A stretch of 64,000 nucleotides of DNA from Eutrophocola sp049446715 (GTDB taxonomy: Bacteria; Pseudomonadota; Gammaproteobacteria; Pseudomonadales; Pseudohongiellaceae): the NCBI GenBank assembly GCA_049446715.1, contig JBMTQX010000009.1, positions 1 to 64,000 on the forward strand, given 5' to 3'. The notes below the pieces were generated by a model. That model made no database searches. It worked only from the letters and a program-made list of their open reading frames with translations, and had not been told where the DNA came from. Position 1 is the stretch's first letter. Each line of letters starts with the position of its first letter. This document shows, in pieces, positions 50,565 through 60,452 of the stretch. The position numbers were made by a program, and so were the translations under genes.

Positions 50565-51875
50565 TCAGCCAGCAGACGCATCAGCAACAGGCGGCGCTTC
50601 CAGCAACCTGTTGATGATGCCGAGGTTGCGGGCAGTCGCCCCCTGGTTAGCCTGCACCGCCCGGGCAGCAGCATCCCCCATGGCATGACGCCGTGCTGGG
50701 TCCGCGAGCAGCGCATTGACAGTGGTGGCAAGTTCATCAACATCCGCCACAATTTGTTGCCCGCCAGCGGCCACCAACCCGTCACTGACAGCCTGGAAAT
50801 TGAACCGGGAAGGTCCGGTAATCACGGGCAGCCCCATGGCGGCCGGTTCAATGATGTTCTGGCATCCGGTGTTCACCAGCGACCCGCCGACAAATGCCAA
50901 GTCCGAGAGTCCCAAGTAGTAATGCATTTCCCCCATCGAATCACCAATGAAGACATGATCGTCTGCCAGGGGCAGCGAATCGCGACTGCGGCGGGCAACC
51001 CGGAAGCCGGCTTTTCCTGCCAGCGCAGCCACACTGTCAAAACGCTCGGGATGGCGCGGCACAAGGATCAGTAAGGTTTGCGGATTGGCGGCAAGGACCT
51101 GGCGAAATGCCGCCAGGACCTTTTCATCTTCGCTGTCGCCATCCAGCACACGCGTGCTGGCGGCAATCATGACCGGACGCCCGGCCAAACCCTGTTTGTC
51201 TGTTCGCGCCTGTGCCAACTGGTCCCGGTGCAATGGCATGTCGTACTTCATGCTGCCGGCCACCTCGATCTTGTTTGGGCTGGCGCCGAGAGCTTGCAGA
51301 CGATGGCTGTCCTCATCCGACTGGGCCGTGATGGCATCGAACTGCTCCAGCATGGTTCGGGCCAGGCCCTTGATGGCGCCATAGTTCTTTTGTGATTTTT
51401 CCGACAGCCGGGCATTGGCCAGCAGCAGCCTGATGTTTCTGCGCTGGCAACTGTGTATGAGGTTTGGCCACCACTCTGTTTCCATGATCACCACCAGGCG
51501 CGGTGCAAAGCGGTCGAGAAAACGGTTGATAGGACCGGGCATGTCATAGGGCAGGTAAACGTGCTGCACACTGTCGGCCAGCAGCGCAGTGACGCGGGCC
51601 GACCCAGTCGGCGTGGTGGTCGTCACGAGAATTTTTAATGCCGGATGATGTGCCTGCAACTGCCTGATCAGGGGTACGGTCGCATGCACCTCCCCGACCG
51701 ATACGGCATGGAACATGATGTCGACCGGCTGCTCAACGGCCGGGTTGTCATACAGCGCAAAGCGTTCACGCCAACGCTGGCGATAATCCGGTGCGCGCCG
51801 CGAACGCCACCACAACCTGCCCAGTAAAGCAGGCGTGGCGAGATAAAAAAGAGTGGAGTAGAAAAAACGGTTCAC
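50565..51875 (-). CDS. waaA: 3-deoxy-D-manno-octulosonic acid transferase (Kdo transferase)
   Basis: 436 residues. WaaA adds Kdo to lipid IVA on the cytoplasmic face of the inner membrane. Visible features are the N-terminal hydrophobic anchor, RWRERFALYD, FHAVSVGEVHATVPLI, TTTTPTGSARVTAL, METEWWPNLIHSC and the GT-B C-terminal domain with LAFVGGSLVNTGCQNIIEPA. Convergent with tolC (27 bases between stops). Confidence 0.96.
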   Translation of the reverse strand: MNRFFYSTLFYLATPALLGRLWWRSRRAPDYRQRWRERFALYDNPAVEQPVDIMFHAVSVGEVHATVPLIRQLQAHHPALKILVTTTTPTGSARVTALLADSVQHVYLPYDMPGPINRFLDRFAPRLVVIMETEWWPNLIHSCQRRNIRLLLANARLSEKSQKNYGAIKGLARTMLEQFDAITAQSDEDSHRLQALGASPNKIEVAGSMKYDMPLHRDQLAQARTDKQGLAGRPVMIAASTRVLDGDSEDEKVLAAFRQVLAANPQTLLILVPRHPERFDSVAALAGKAGFRVARRSRDSLPLADDHVFIGDSMGEMHYYLGLSDLAFVGGSLVNTGCQNIIEPAAMGLPVITGPSRFNFQAVSDGLVAAGGQQIVADVDELATTVNALLADPARRHAMGDAAARAVQANQGATARNLGIINRLLEAPPVADASAG

Positions 51876-51959
51876 GCAGGCTGGCGTCGGATCAATGCCG
51901 GTAGAATTCAGGTTAATCGTTTATACTGTCACGCTTTCCCGTTGCGCACAAACTCCCCT

Positions 51960-53153
51960 ATGGCACATACCCGGACCCTGAAAACAGATGCCCTGATATT
52001 CGGTGGCGGTGTAGCCGGTCTCTGGATACTGAACCGCCTGCGCCAGGCCGGCTATAACGCCTGGCTGTTTGAACAGGATCGGCTCGGCACCGGCCAAACC
52101 ATCGCCAGTCAGGGCATTATCCACAGTGGTCTGAAATACGTGCATGACGGCTCACTCAACAAAGCGGCCGTCGCCATCGCCGACATGCCACAGCGCTGGC
52201 GTGATTGTCTCGCCGGTACTGGCGAGATCGATTTGTCGGAAACGCGGGTGTTATCGGAACACTACTATATGCTGCCGCGGGCTTCCTGGCGCGCGCGCCT
52301 GCTGTCCTTTCTGGGTAGCAAGGCCCTGGCATCACGGACCGAGAGTGTAAAGGCTCAGGATTACCCACCCCTGTTTGCCGGGCAGACGCGCAGCCCGCTG
52401 TACCGGCTCGATGATTTCGTGGTCGATGTCCCTTCCCTGCTCCAGACCCTCAGTGACCGGCAGGCCAGTGCGGTATTCAGCATCAACTGGGACCAGGCGC
52501 GACTTACGTGCACCGACAAGGGCGATGTGGATGCGCTGGTCCTGGCTGACGACACACGTATCGAAGCCTCCCGATATATCTTTTGCTGTGGCAGCGGCAA
52601 CGCAGCACTGCTCAGCCAGTTTGGCATTACCGCGCCCGCCATGCAGAAGCGGCCTTTGCAACAGGTGATGGTCCGGCACACTATTGACACGCCGGCTTTT
52701 GTGCATTGTGTTTCCAGCAGCATCGACCTGACACCGGAGCTGACCATCACGACTCACCGCAACAGCGCTGGACAACCGTTGTGGTACCTCGGTGGTCGCC
52801 TGGCCGAAAACGGTGTCGGCAAAAGCACTGACGTCCTGATCGGGGAAGCCCGCGCGGCACTGGAAACCCTGCTGCCCTGGTGTGACTTTTCCGCCGCAGC
52901 CTGGGGTACGCTGTCTGTTGACCGGGCCGAACTGCAGCAGCCCGATGGCCGCCGCCCCGAACATGGCAGCCTGTCGAATCATGGCAACGTCGCCGTATGC
53001 TGGCCCACCAAGCTGACCCTGTCACCGGCCCTGGCTGATGCTGTACTCGCTCATTTTGATACGGCCGGGATAAAGCCCCTGCCGGATAATGCCGTGCCCC
53101 CTGCGGGTCTGACCCGCCCCGCTGTTGCCGCCACCCCGTGGGAGTCGTTGTAG
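51960..53153 (+). CDS. FAD-dependent oxidoreductase (DAO/GlpD-like)
   Basis: 397 residues from ATG 51960; an in-frame TTG 18 bases upstream is possible. The dinucleotide-binding motif ALIFGGGVAGLWILNRL opens the protein, followed by ASQGIIHSGLKYVHDG, as in glycerol-3-phosphate-dehydrogenase-like enzymes. Substrate unknown. The aldo/keto reductase gene starts two bases after the stop. The pair occurs between waaA and hldE in Pseudomonas too, which suggests an envelope-sugar link. Confidence 0.85.
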   Translation: MAHTRTLKTDALIFGGGVAGLWILNRLRQAGYNAWLFEQDRLGTGQTIASQGIIHSGLKYVHDGSLNKAAVAIADMPQRWRDCLAGTGEIDLSETRVLSEHYYMLPRASWRARLLSFLGSKALASRTESVKAQDYPPLFAGQTRSPLYRLDDFVVDVPSLLQTLSDRQASAVFSINWDQARLTCTDKGDVDALVLADDTRIEASRYIFCCGSGNAALLSQFGITAPAMQKRPLQQVMVRHTIDTPAFVHCVSSSIDLTPELTITTHRNSAGQPLWYLGGRLAENGVGKSTDVLIGEARAALETLLPWCDFSAAAWGTLSVDRAELQQPDGRRPEHGSLSNHGNVAVCWPTKLTLSPALADAVLAHFDTAGIKPLPDNAVPPAGLTRPAVAATPWESL

Positions 53154-53155
53154 CC

Positions 53156-53938
53156 ATGGCCTTCATGCGACATCTTGCCGGGACGAATATCTCCGTCTCA
53201 GCCCTTGGTCTGGGTACCGTCAAGATCGGCCGTGACCAGGGCGTGAAGTATCCGACCGGTTTCACCATTCCTGATGATGCCGCCGTCAGAAACCTGCTGG
53301 CCACAGCGCATGACCTGGGCATCAACCTGCTGGATACCGCGCCGGCCTACGGCAGCAGCGAAACACGCCTCGGCCAGTTGCTGGGCAAGCGCCAGGACTG
53401 GGTTATCGTCACCAAGACAGGTGAAGAGTTTGCCAACGGCGAATCACACTTTGATTTTTCCGCGGCCCACACACGCATGAGCATTGAACGCAGCCTGAAG
53501 CGGCTGAACACGGATTACCTCGACATGGTGCTGATTCATTCCAACGGAGATGACGAGGGCATCCTCAACCAGACCGATTGCGTGGCAACACTGCGCCAGT
53601 GCCAGCAGGAAGGCCTGGTGAGGGTGATTGGCATGTCAACCAAGACAGAAGCGGGTGGTGTGCTGGCGGCCTCACTGCTCGATGTCGTGATGATCACCTA
53701 CAACCTGGAGCAACGTGACCAGGCTGTGCTCGACTGTGCGCAGGAAAAGGCGAAGGGGGTTCTGGTCAAGAAAGGGTTGATGAGCGGCCATGCCGGTTCC
53801 ATCCCCGACAGCATGGCCTTGCTGATGCAAACGCCGGGCATCACTTCGGCGATCGTTGGTACCATCACACCGGCACACCTGGCAGAAAATGTGACGCTGG
53901 CCAGAAAACTGGCCGAGGCAGAGTTACCGGAAAAATAA
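53156..53938 (+). CDS. Aldo/keto reductase family protein
   Basis: 260 residues. The (beta/alpha)8 fold motifs are LGLGTVKIG, INLLDTAPAYGSSETRLGQLL (Asp and Tyr of the tetrad region), VTKTGEEF (Lys) and LIHSNGDD (His). Slightly short for the family, missing part of the C-terminal loop. Co-transcribed with the FAD oxidoreductase, and its stop is one base from the convergent hldE stop. Confidence 0.88.
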   Translation: MAFMRHLAGTNISVSALGLGTVKIGRDQGVKYPTGFTIPDDAAVRNLLATAHDLGINLLDTAPAYGSSETRLGQLLGKRQDWVIVTKTGEEFANGESHFDFSAAHTRMSIERSLKRLNTDYLDMVLIHSNGDDEGILNQTDCVATLRQCQQEGLVRVIGMSTKTEAGGVLAASLLDVVMITYNLEQRDQAVLDCAQEKAKGVLVKKGLMSGHAGSIPDSMALLMQTPGITSAIVGTITPAHLAENVTLARKLAEAELPEK

Positions 53939-53939
53939 T

Positions 53940-55373
53940 TCAGGCTTTCCTGTCGTCGCGTATTTTCTCCACGATAGCCGACGTGGAACAGTTGTCCAAA
54001 AACGACAGCACTTTCACTTCACCGCCGTAGCTGTGCACGATATCGGCGCCAACAACACCTTCGATACCGTAATCCCCGCCCTTGATCAGGCAGTCCGGTC
54101 GAATGACTTCCAGCAAGGCCTCCGGTGTGTCTTCGGCAAAGGACACGACCCAGTCCACCGACTCGAGACCTGACACCACGGCCATGCGCCGGTCGATGGG
54201 ATTGATTGGCCGGCCATTGCCTTTCAGGCGCCTGACAGAATCATCATCATTGATAGCCACGATAAGACGGTCACCCTGCTTGCGGGCTTCCGCGAGATAA
54301 CCGACATGGCCGGCATGAATGATGTCGAAACAACCGTTGGTAAACACCACCTTCTCACCATGGGCGCGGGCATCGGCCACGGCCAGGGCGAGCTGGTCGC
54401 GGGTCATGACGCCGCGATCAGCGCCACCGTCGCGCTGCACTTCACGGCGCAGTTCCGGGCCACTGACCGCAACAGTCCCCACACGGGAAACGGCGAGTCC
54501 TGCAGCGATGTTGGACAACGCCACGGCATCGGGCAGCGCGGCACCGGCAGCAAGGGCGGCGCCGAGCACCGAAATCACGGTGTCGCCGGCACCGGTAACG
54601 TCATAGACATCACGGGCGCGGGCCGGAATATGCAGCTCGGGTTCATCGGCACGAATCAGGCTCATGCCATGTTCGCCGCGGGTCACCAGCAGCGCTTCCA
54701 GCTCGAGAGCCGCCATGAGTTCACGGCCTTTATGGACGATCTCTTCTTCACTGTGACACGGGCCGACAACCGCTTCAAATTCACCCAGGTTGGGCGTCAT
54801 CAGGGTGGCACCACGGTACCGGGTAAAATCATGGCCCTTGGGATCCACCAGCACTTTCACACCGGCATGACGTGCGGCGCTGATCAGCGCGCTGACACCG
54901 GCCAGCGCGCCCTTGGCGTAGTCGGAGACAATGAGGATGTCGGTGTTGCCGAGCAGGCTTTCGACGCGGTTGTTGACCGCGGTCGCCGAATCGGGCGAAA
55001 ACGGTTCCTCGAAGTCGAGGCGGATGAGTTGCTGGTGGCGGCTGACGACACGCAACTTGGTGATCGTGGGTTTGTCCGGCACCTGTTCGAAATGACACAA
55101 CACCCCGGCCGCTGTCAGGCGTGTGGCCAGTTCCAGGCCGGCTTCATCATTGCCAACAAGTCCCACCAATGTGGCCGCCGCTCCCAGCGCAGCGATGTTG
55201 AGCGCGACGTTACCGGCACCGCCCGGGCTGTCTTCCCGGCCACTGACACGGACTACGGGTACCGGTGCTTCAGGGGAAATGCGCGATGTCGCTCCCTGCC
55301 AGTACCGGTCGAGCATTACGTCACCCACGACAAGAACACGGGCTGTATCAAATTTGGGAAATTCGGCATTCAT
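53940..55373 (-). CDS. hldE: Bifunctional heptose-7-phosphate kinase / heptose-1-phosphate adenylyltransferase
   Basis: 477 residues. Supplies ADP-heptose for LPS inner core. The ribokinase-type N domain (1-320) has SPGGAGNVALNIAALG and DVTGAGDTVISVLG. The nucleotidyltransferase C domain (345-477) has VFTNGCFDIIHAGHVGYL. It feeds WaaF, encoded 5 kb to the right. Confidence 0.97.
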   Translation of the reverse strand: MNAEFPKFDTARVLVVGDVMLDRYWQGATSRISPEAPVPVVRVSGREDSPGGAGNVALNIAALGAAATLVGLVGNDEAGLELATRLTAAGVLCHFEQVPDKPTITKLRVVSRHQQLIRLDFEEPFSPDSATAVNNRVESLLGNTDILIVSDYAKGALAGVSALISAARHAGVKVLVDPKGHDFTRYRGATLMTPNLGEFEAVVGPCHSEEEIVHKGRELMAALELEALLVTRGEHGMSLIRADEPELHIPARARDVYDVTGAGDTVISVLGAALAAGAALPDAVALSNIAAGLAVSRVGTVAVSGPELRREVQRDGGADRGVMTRDQLALAVADARAHGEKVVFTNGCFDIIHAGHVGYLAEARKQGDRLIVAINDDDSVRRLKGNGRPINPIDRRMAVVSGLESVDWVVSFAEDTPEALLEVIRPDCLIKGGDYGIEGVVGADIVHSYGGEVKVLSFLDNCSTSAIVEKIRDDRKA

Positions 55374-55500
55374 GACGTCGGTTTCTGTACTGATTCGGCT
55401 GGTTTTCAGCGCCCCTGGCAGAAAGTGGCGGCTATCATACCATAGCCAATCCGGCTTGCTGATTCTGATACAATGCGGCAGAAATCCGATTCAGAAGTGT

Positions 55501-57027
55501 ATGCAAAAACCGCCGTCCCTCAGCTCCTTTACGCATATCAGGTACTGGCCGACTTGGGCGGGCATCGCTGTCCTTTCACTTATTGCCTGGCTGCCTTTCA
55601 TTGCCCGTTATCGAGCCGGTCAGTGTCTCGGCATGCTGACCTACTGGCTCGCGCGGGAACGTCGCTACATCACCGCCATCAACATAGCGCTCTGTTTTCC
55701 CGAGCTCGACGCCCAGGCCCAGCAAGACCTGGTAAGAAAAACGTTCCAGGAAAACGGTATCGGCCTGATCGAAACTGTCACCGGCTGGGTCAGAAAATCG
55801 GGAGCGTTCAAAGACCAGACCACGTTGATCGGCCTCGAGGCACTGGAAGCGGCGCAGGCGAAGGGACGCGGCATCCTGCTCATCGGCGCGCATTACTCGA
55901 CCCTGGATTTTGGCGCCAACCTGCTGTCGCTGTTTCATCCCATTGCCGTCACCTACCGCCCCCATCGCAACCCGCTCTTCAATGCCTTCATGCTGCGTGG
56001 TCGGCTGTCCAACTGCGACGGCGTGTTTGATCGCAACGATATTCGTGGCGCCTTTCGCCATCTCAAACAGGGCAAGACCCTGTGGTATGCCCCCGACCAG
56101 GATTACGGTCCTCAACATGCCGTCTTCGCGCCTTTCTTCGGCAAACCCGCGGCCACCATTACTGCCGGCAGTCGCTTTGCCGCGTTCAATCATTCACCGG
56201 TATTCCTTATCCGCCAGCATCGACGTGGCGCCGCGGCGCAATACGAAATTGAATTCGTGCCGTTTCCCGATGATTTTCCCGGCGCAGATGATTTGCAGGA
56301 CGCCACGCTGGCCAATCGCATGATCGAAACGGCCATCCGCCAATATCCGGCCCAGTACCTGTGGATGCACAAACGCTTCAAGACACAACCGGGCGGCAAA
56401 CCCGACAGTCCCTACACCGACATCGCCACCCCGAACCATCGCCTGACCACCAAGCAGTTTCACCAGGTGGTTGAAGGCGCCACCCAGCTGTCAGAACTGG
56501 ACGACATCAAGGACTATCGCCTGCCCTCGGGACTCTGGTTGCGCGAATACCCGGGCCTGGTCAGCAGGCGCCGTTTCAGTGGTCATGCGGCCAAGCAGTT
56601 TGACCGGCACGCCAAACAGCTGCACATGGCCGGTTTCATGACCATCACCATGGACAACTTTTTCCGGGTGCCGGAAAAGGACGTGACACTGGCCACCTAT
56701 TTCATGCCGGCAGGACGCCTGTTGAGCCAGATACCGTCCAGACAACTGCCGCTTGCCGATCTCGCCGGCCTCATGGCGCGACTGCATACTGCCGGATTCC
56801 ACTGCAAAACCCCGGTGCTGGACATGTTCATGGAGAGTGAAGGTCATCTCGGCATTGCCGACCCGACCGACTTTTTCAAGCTGCGCCATGTGCCCACGCT
56901 GAAACAGCGCCGCGAGAGCCTGATCCGGCTGTCCAAAAACCTGGGGCTGGCCGGCGCTGAACGCAACAAGCTCTTTGTCAGCTATGCCGAACAGGCCGGA
57001 CTGAAACTGTCCGGCCTGGAAGCCTGA
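55501..57027 (+). CDS. Lipid A acyltransferase (LpxL/HtrB type) fused to a kinase-like domain
   Basis: 508 residues; LpxL-type enzymes are usually about 300. Residues 1-305 are a lysophospholipid acyltransferase: a membrane anchor at 17-35, then GILLIGAHYSTLDFGANLL (catalytic His near 130, H-x4-D/E pattern), DRNDIRGAFRHLKQGKTLWYAPDQDYG, and FFGKPAATITAGSRFAA. Residues about 325-490 resemble a WaaP/KdkA-like LPS kinase: LREYPGLVSRRRFSG, LARLH-like LAGLMARLHTAGFHCKTPVLD, GHLGIADPTDFFKLR. The kinase HxD is replaced by HCK, so it may be inactive or non-canonical. ATG 55501 is divergent from hldE. GT-C gene follows after four bases. Confidence 0.8.
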   Translation: MQKPPSLSSFTHIRYWPTWAGIAVLSLIAWLPFIARYRAGQCLGMLTYWLARERRYITAINIALCFPELDAQAQQDLVRKTFQENGIGLIETVTGWVRKSGAFKDQTTLIGLEALEAAQAKGRGILLIGAHYSTLDFGANLLSLFHPIAVTYRPHRNPLFNAFMLRGRLSNCDGVFDRNDIRGAFRHLKQGKTLWYAPDQDYGPQHAVFAPFFGKPAATITAGSRFAAFNHSPVFLIRQHRRGAAAQYEIEFVPFPDDFPGADDLQDATLANRMIETAIRQYPAQYLWMHKRFKTQPGGKPDSPYTDIATPNHRLTTKQFHQVVEGATQLSELDDIKDYRLPSGLWLREYPGLVSRRRFSGHAAKQFDRHAKQLHMAGFMTITMDNFFRVPEKDVTLATYFMPAGRLLSQIPSRQLPLADLAGLMARLHTAGFHCKTPVLDMFMESEGHLGIADPTDFFKLRHVPTLKQRRESLIRLSKNLGLAGAERNKLFVSYAEQAGLKLSGLEA

Positions 57028-57031
57028 GGTC

Positions 57032-58543
57032 ATGACCGCCCTGCCCCCTTTTCTGCAGCGTATCGATTTACGTTGGGGTGCCGTGCTGCTCAGCTGCCTG
57101 TTTTCGCTGCTTGTCATTACCCTCAACCCGATCCCCAACGATGACGCCTTCGGCTACCTGCGCGCTGCTGAACTGTTTGTCAGTGACGGCCTGCAGGCCA
57201 CCCTGACCTCCTATGGCTGGTATGGCTATTCCGTGCTGATCGGCCTTGTGGATGCCGTGTTGCCCGGCGACCTCATGACCAGCGCCCATGTGCTCAACAT
57301 CCTGGCCTTTGCAGTTCTGGTCTATGCCTTCATCACCCTGGTGATGTCATACCAGCACTCACCGCCGGTGACCTTTTTCGCCGTTGTCGTGATTCTGTGT
57401 TTTCCCACGCTCAATGAAATGCGTTTCAACCTGATTCGCGATTTCGGCTACTGGGGCCTATGCTTGAGCGCCCTGGTGCAGTTAATCCGTTATTGCCGGA
57501 CGAGTCATTCCCGTCATGCCGTGGGCTGGGTGCTGGCCATGACGGCGGCGATCGTGTTTCGCCTGGAAGGTTTACTGATCATGCTGGTATCGCCCGTTGC
57601 CCTGCTGCTGCAGCGTGAGGTGGCGCTCAACGAGCGGCTTGTCCGTGCCGGTACGCTGTATGTGCTGGCAGCCGCGGGCGGCATTGTCCTGCTACTGCTG
57701 TTTCTGCCCGCCGATATCAGCCTGATTGATGTTTTCCGCTTTGCCTACCGCTGGTACTTGCCGCTGTTGAGCAATTACCCGGAAACCCTAACCAATGCTG
57801 CCGCCGGTACTCCGCTGGCACTGGACGTGACCACCGACCTCGACGGCTTTACCGGCAAGGGTTTTTTTATCCTGGGCCTGGGATTTGTCTATGCAACCGT
57901 GCTGAACCTGGTGATGTCGCTGGGGCCTGTCGTGAGCCTGCTGCTGGCTGTCGGCTTCCTCACCCGCAAGCTTTCCCTGCCCGATCACGCACGCTGGCCA
58001 TGGTGGTTTTTCCTGGGCAGTGCACTGCTGGCCCTATTGCTGTTTGTCTCGATCCTGCAGTTTCTGACCACGCGTTACGCCATGATGGCAGCCCTGCTGT
58101 TGTTGTCGCTGCTGCCGCTGTATCTGGACTCCCTGTACCGGCAGGCACAGGACAGCGGCCATGCGAAACGCTTTCAGCGACTCTTTGCCGCCTGTGCGAC
58201 CTACTTCCTGCTCGACAGCCTGGTCAGCTTCGGGTATTCGAAAGACTATATCGAGGAGGGTATCGACTGGACGCGTAGCAATATAGCCGCCGATGAACGC
58301 CTGACCACCAACAGTCCGGCGATTGCCTATTACAGCGGGCTGGTGCCGGAATATGACCAGGTGGACACCGATGTGATGCGGGTGCTCGACAATATCACGC
58401 GGGAGGGTTTCCTGGTGCTGGACCTGGCCAGCAGGGAAGTGGCGGCCATTGAAACCATTGCCAGCCGCAACAGGATCACCGAACTGGCCCGCTTTGCCAA
58501 CAATCGCAACGACGCGGTCATCGTGTACCGGCTGTCACCCTGA
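57032..58543 (+). CDS. GT-C-type membrane glycosyltransferase-like protein
   Basis: 503 residues with about ten to twelve hydrophobic segments in residues 15-410 and a soluble C-terminal tail. The first loop has NPIPNDDAFGYLRAAELF, with the paired acidic residues found in the first periplasmic loop of GT-C glycosyltransferases such as ArnT and PMT. It likely uses a polyprenyl-phosphate sugar to modify an envelope glycan on the periplasmic side. Acceptor unknown. It starts four bases after the acyltransferase-kinase fusion, so they are co-transcribed, and it is convergent with waaP. Confidence 0.65.
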   Translation: MTALPPFLQRIDLRWGAVLLSCLFSLLVITLNPIPNDDAFGYLRAAELFVSDGLQATLTSYGWYGYSVLIGLVDAVLPGDLMTSAHVLNILAFAVLVYAFITLVMSYQHSPPVTFFAVVVILCFPTLNEMRFNLIRDFGYWGLCLSALVQLIRYCRTSHSRHAVGWVLAMTAAIVFRLEGLLIMLVSPVALLLQREVALNERLVRAGTLYVLAAAGGIVLLLLFLPADISLIDVFRFAYRWYLPLLSNYPETLTNAAAGTPLALDVTTDLDGFTGKGFFILGLGFVYATVLNLVMSLGPVVSLLLAVGFLTRKLSLPDHARWPWWFFLGSALLALLLFVSILQFLTTRYAMMAALLLLSLLPLYLDSLYRQAQDSGHAKRFQRLFAACATYFLLDSLVSFGYSKDYIEEGIDWTRSNIAADERLTTNSPAIAYYSGLVPEYDQVDTDVMRVLDNITREGFLVLDLASREVAAIETIASRNRITELARFANNRNDAVIVYRLSP

Positions 58544-58549
58544 CACTTT

Positions 58550-59329
58550 TCAGCCGTGGCGCTGGAACAGGCGGTCGGCCCGGTCTCTCACAGCACGCCA
58601 GAAATCCGCTTTTTCAGTGAACGTCTGTCGCAAGGATGTGCCCGAATAACGACGCACAAAGCGAAACAGATCGTTGCGCGTCAGGCCGATCTTCATGGCG
58701 GAGAAATACAAGCTGCCGACATCCTTGATTACCCAACGCTGATCCAGGCTGGCTTTGATCAGCGCACGATGCAGATCAATCAGGGTCAGCGCAGGCGGGT
58801 CCGCCGAGAGCAGCATAAAATGGCACAGGTAGAAATCACGGTGACAGATGCCATGGCGGTGCAGGGTGCGACTGATATCGGCCACGTTTTCCAACAGCGC
58901 CTGTTTGTGCCGGAACGCCGGCGGCTCTGTTGGCCAGCCCCGTGTCAGGTCCTCGAGGTTGCGCTGCGTGCCTACATCCTCCGTGACAATGAAGGACTCC
59001 TGCGCGTGCGGCCATGCTCCGCGGCAACCGTAACCGGCAATGACGGGGACGGATACACCCAGTTCATTCAGAGCCTGAATGGCGCGCCATTCGTTGCGGG
59101 CGCTGGTCACGGGCAGACGCCCGCGGATCAGGTTTTTCAGGATTTCCCCAACCGGGGTACCGCGGTGATACTTGATGAAGAACCGCCTGTCCTGGATCAG
59201 CACCGCATAGGTGCGGCGGCTTTCCAGGGCACGAAACACCTCCCCGTCCAGCGTGGCAAAGGTGGCAAAGGGATCGCGTTCTCCCAGGAAAGCGGCGATG
59301 TCCTCACGCAGGTACAGGTCAGTGGCCAT
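58550..59329 (-). CDS. waaP: LPS core heptose(I) kinase
   Basis: 259 residues. WaaP phosphorylates heptose I of the inner core. Motifs are FFIKYHRGTPVGEILKNL (ATP-binding Lys), GICHRDFYLCHFML (catalytic Asp, typical of WaaP) and LTLIDLHRA (metal Asp). ATG 59329 matches the family start MATDLYLREDI and overlaps waaG by 11 bases. Confidence 0.93.
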   Translation of the reverse strand: MATDLYLREDIAAFLGERDPFATFATLDGEVFRALESRRTYAVLIQDRRFFIKYHRGTPVGEILKNLIRGRLPVTSARNEWRAIQALNELGVSVPVIAGYGCRGAWPHAQESFIVTEDVGTQRNLEDLTRGWPTEPPAFRHKQALLENVADISRTLHRHGICHRDFYLCHFMLLSADPPALTLIDLHRALIKASLDQRWVIKDVGSLYFSAMKIGLTRNDLFRFVRRYSGTSLRQTFTEKADFWRAVRDRADRLFQRHG

Positions 59330-60452
59330 GAGCTTTAGCCCCGTGACCGGCCAGGATGATCTGTGCCACATGATCCGGCATGGCATAAAAATCGCCCTGG
59401 CGTCCGTAGGCAATGCCATGCTCGCGCCAGGCTGATTTATCGGCGGCCAGTATGCTCGCCAGCGCATCATTCATGCTCTGTTGCGTGAAGGGTTCCGGCA
59501 ACACCACGCCCGCCTGTGCCTGCTCGACGTGAAAAGCATAGCCACAGGTTGCCGTTGTGAGCACCGGTAAACCAGCCACGATCGACTCCAGCAACACCAT
59601 GCCGGCACTTTCCTTTTGTGAAGGCTGCAGCAGCAGGTCAGCGCCCTGGTAAAAACGCGGCAGGTCGTCCCGGCCTGCCAGAATATGCAACTGTGCTGCC
59701 ATCCCCAGACGGGCAGCTTCAGTGGCATAACGATAACGCGGGTCCGAGCCGAGCAGGAAAAACTGCACCCGCGAGCGCAGTGCTTCGGGTAACGCGGCGA
59801 TAGCGGCCAGGGAACGGTCCACGCCCTTGACCGGATAGCCTGTGCCAACCTGTAACACCACCAGGTCCGATTCAGACAGACCGAACTCGCGGCGCCAATG
59901 TTGACGCACCGTGTCAGCATCCGCGGGCGCCATGCGATCACGGGCAATGCCCGGGGGCACATCGAGCAGGCGCACTTCACACTGCGGATAGCAGGCCAGG
60001 TATTCGGCTTTTTGCATGGGCGAGAGCATGAACACCCGGGTCTTGCTGCCGGGACCGAAGACAGCCTGTTCAAAGGCCAGGTACTGTCGGCTGCGCGGCG
60101 CCCAGCGATAGAACAGGTGGCGTTCGCGGGCGGCCTTCCAGGCAAAGCAGGTGTCGGCAGCAAAGTAATAATCCAGGCCCGGCAGGCGGTTGAAACCGAC
60201 CACGACATCATAGGCGTTGGCATCGCGCTGCTGCGCGACAAAGCGGGCAAAGGCCTTTCTTGCCGTCACCTTGCTGCTGTTCATGGCGGGTGCCTCGATG
60301 CAATGCAATGCTGGCGGCACCTCACCATCCCGGGACATGCACAGCACATCCACGTCTGCGCCCCTGTCGGACAGGCTTTCACCGATGCGGCGGCAGTCGC
60401 GCTGCAGGCCACCGTGGGCAAACCAGTCAAACAGGACCAGGGCAACTTTCAT
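59319..60452 (-). CDS. waaG: LPS core glucosyltransferase I (WaaG-like, GT4)
   Basis: 377 residues. WaaG adds the first outer-core hexose to heptose II. MKVALVLFDWFAHGGLQRDC matches WaaG closely; GVDRSLAAIAALP and the GT-B donor site QKESAGMVLLESIVAGLPVL follow. Its ATG overlaps the waaF stop (ATGA). Confidence 0.9.
   Translation of the reverse strand: MKVALVLFDWFAHGGLQRDCRRIGESLSDRGADVDVLCMSRDGEVPPALHCIEAPAMNSSKVTARKAFARFVAQQRDANAYDVVVGFNRLPGLDYYFAADTCFAWKAARERHLFYRWAPRSRQYLAFEQAVFGPGSKTRVFMLSPMQKAEYLACYPQCEVRLLDVPPGIARDRMAPADADTVRQHWRREFGLSESDLVVLQVGTGYPVKGVDRSLAAIAALPEALRSRVQFFLLGSDPRYRYATEAARLGMAAQLHILAGRDDLPRFYQGADLLLQPSQKESAGMVLLESIVAGLPVLTTATCGYAFHVEQAQAGVVLPEPFTQQSMNDALASILAADKSAWREHGIAYGRQGDFYAMPDHVAQIILAGHGAKAHGH

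Noticed and set aside
54306..55445. 379-residue plus-strand frame inside hldE
   Set aside because: Antisense shadow of hldE without any recognised domain.
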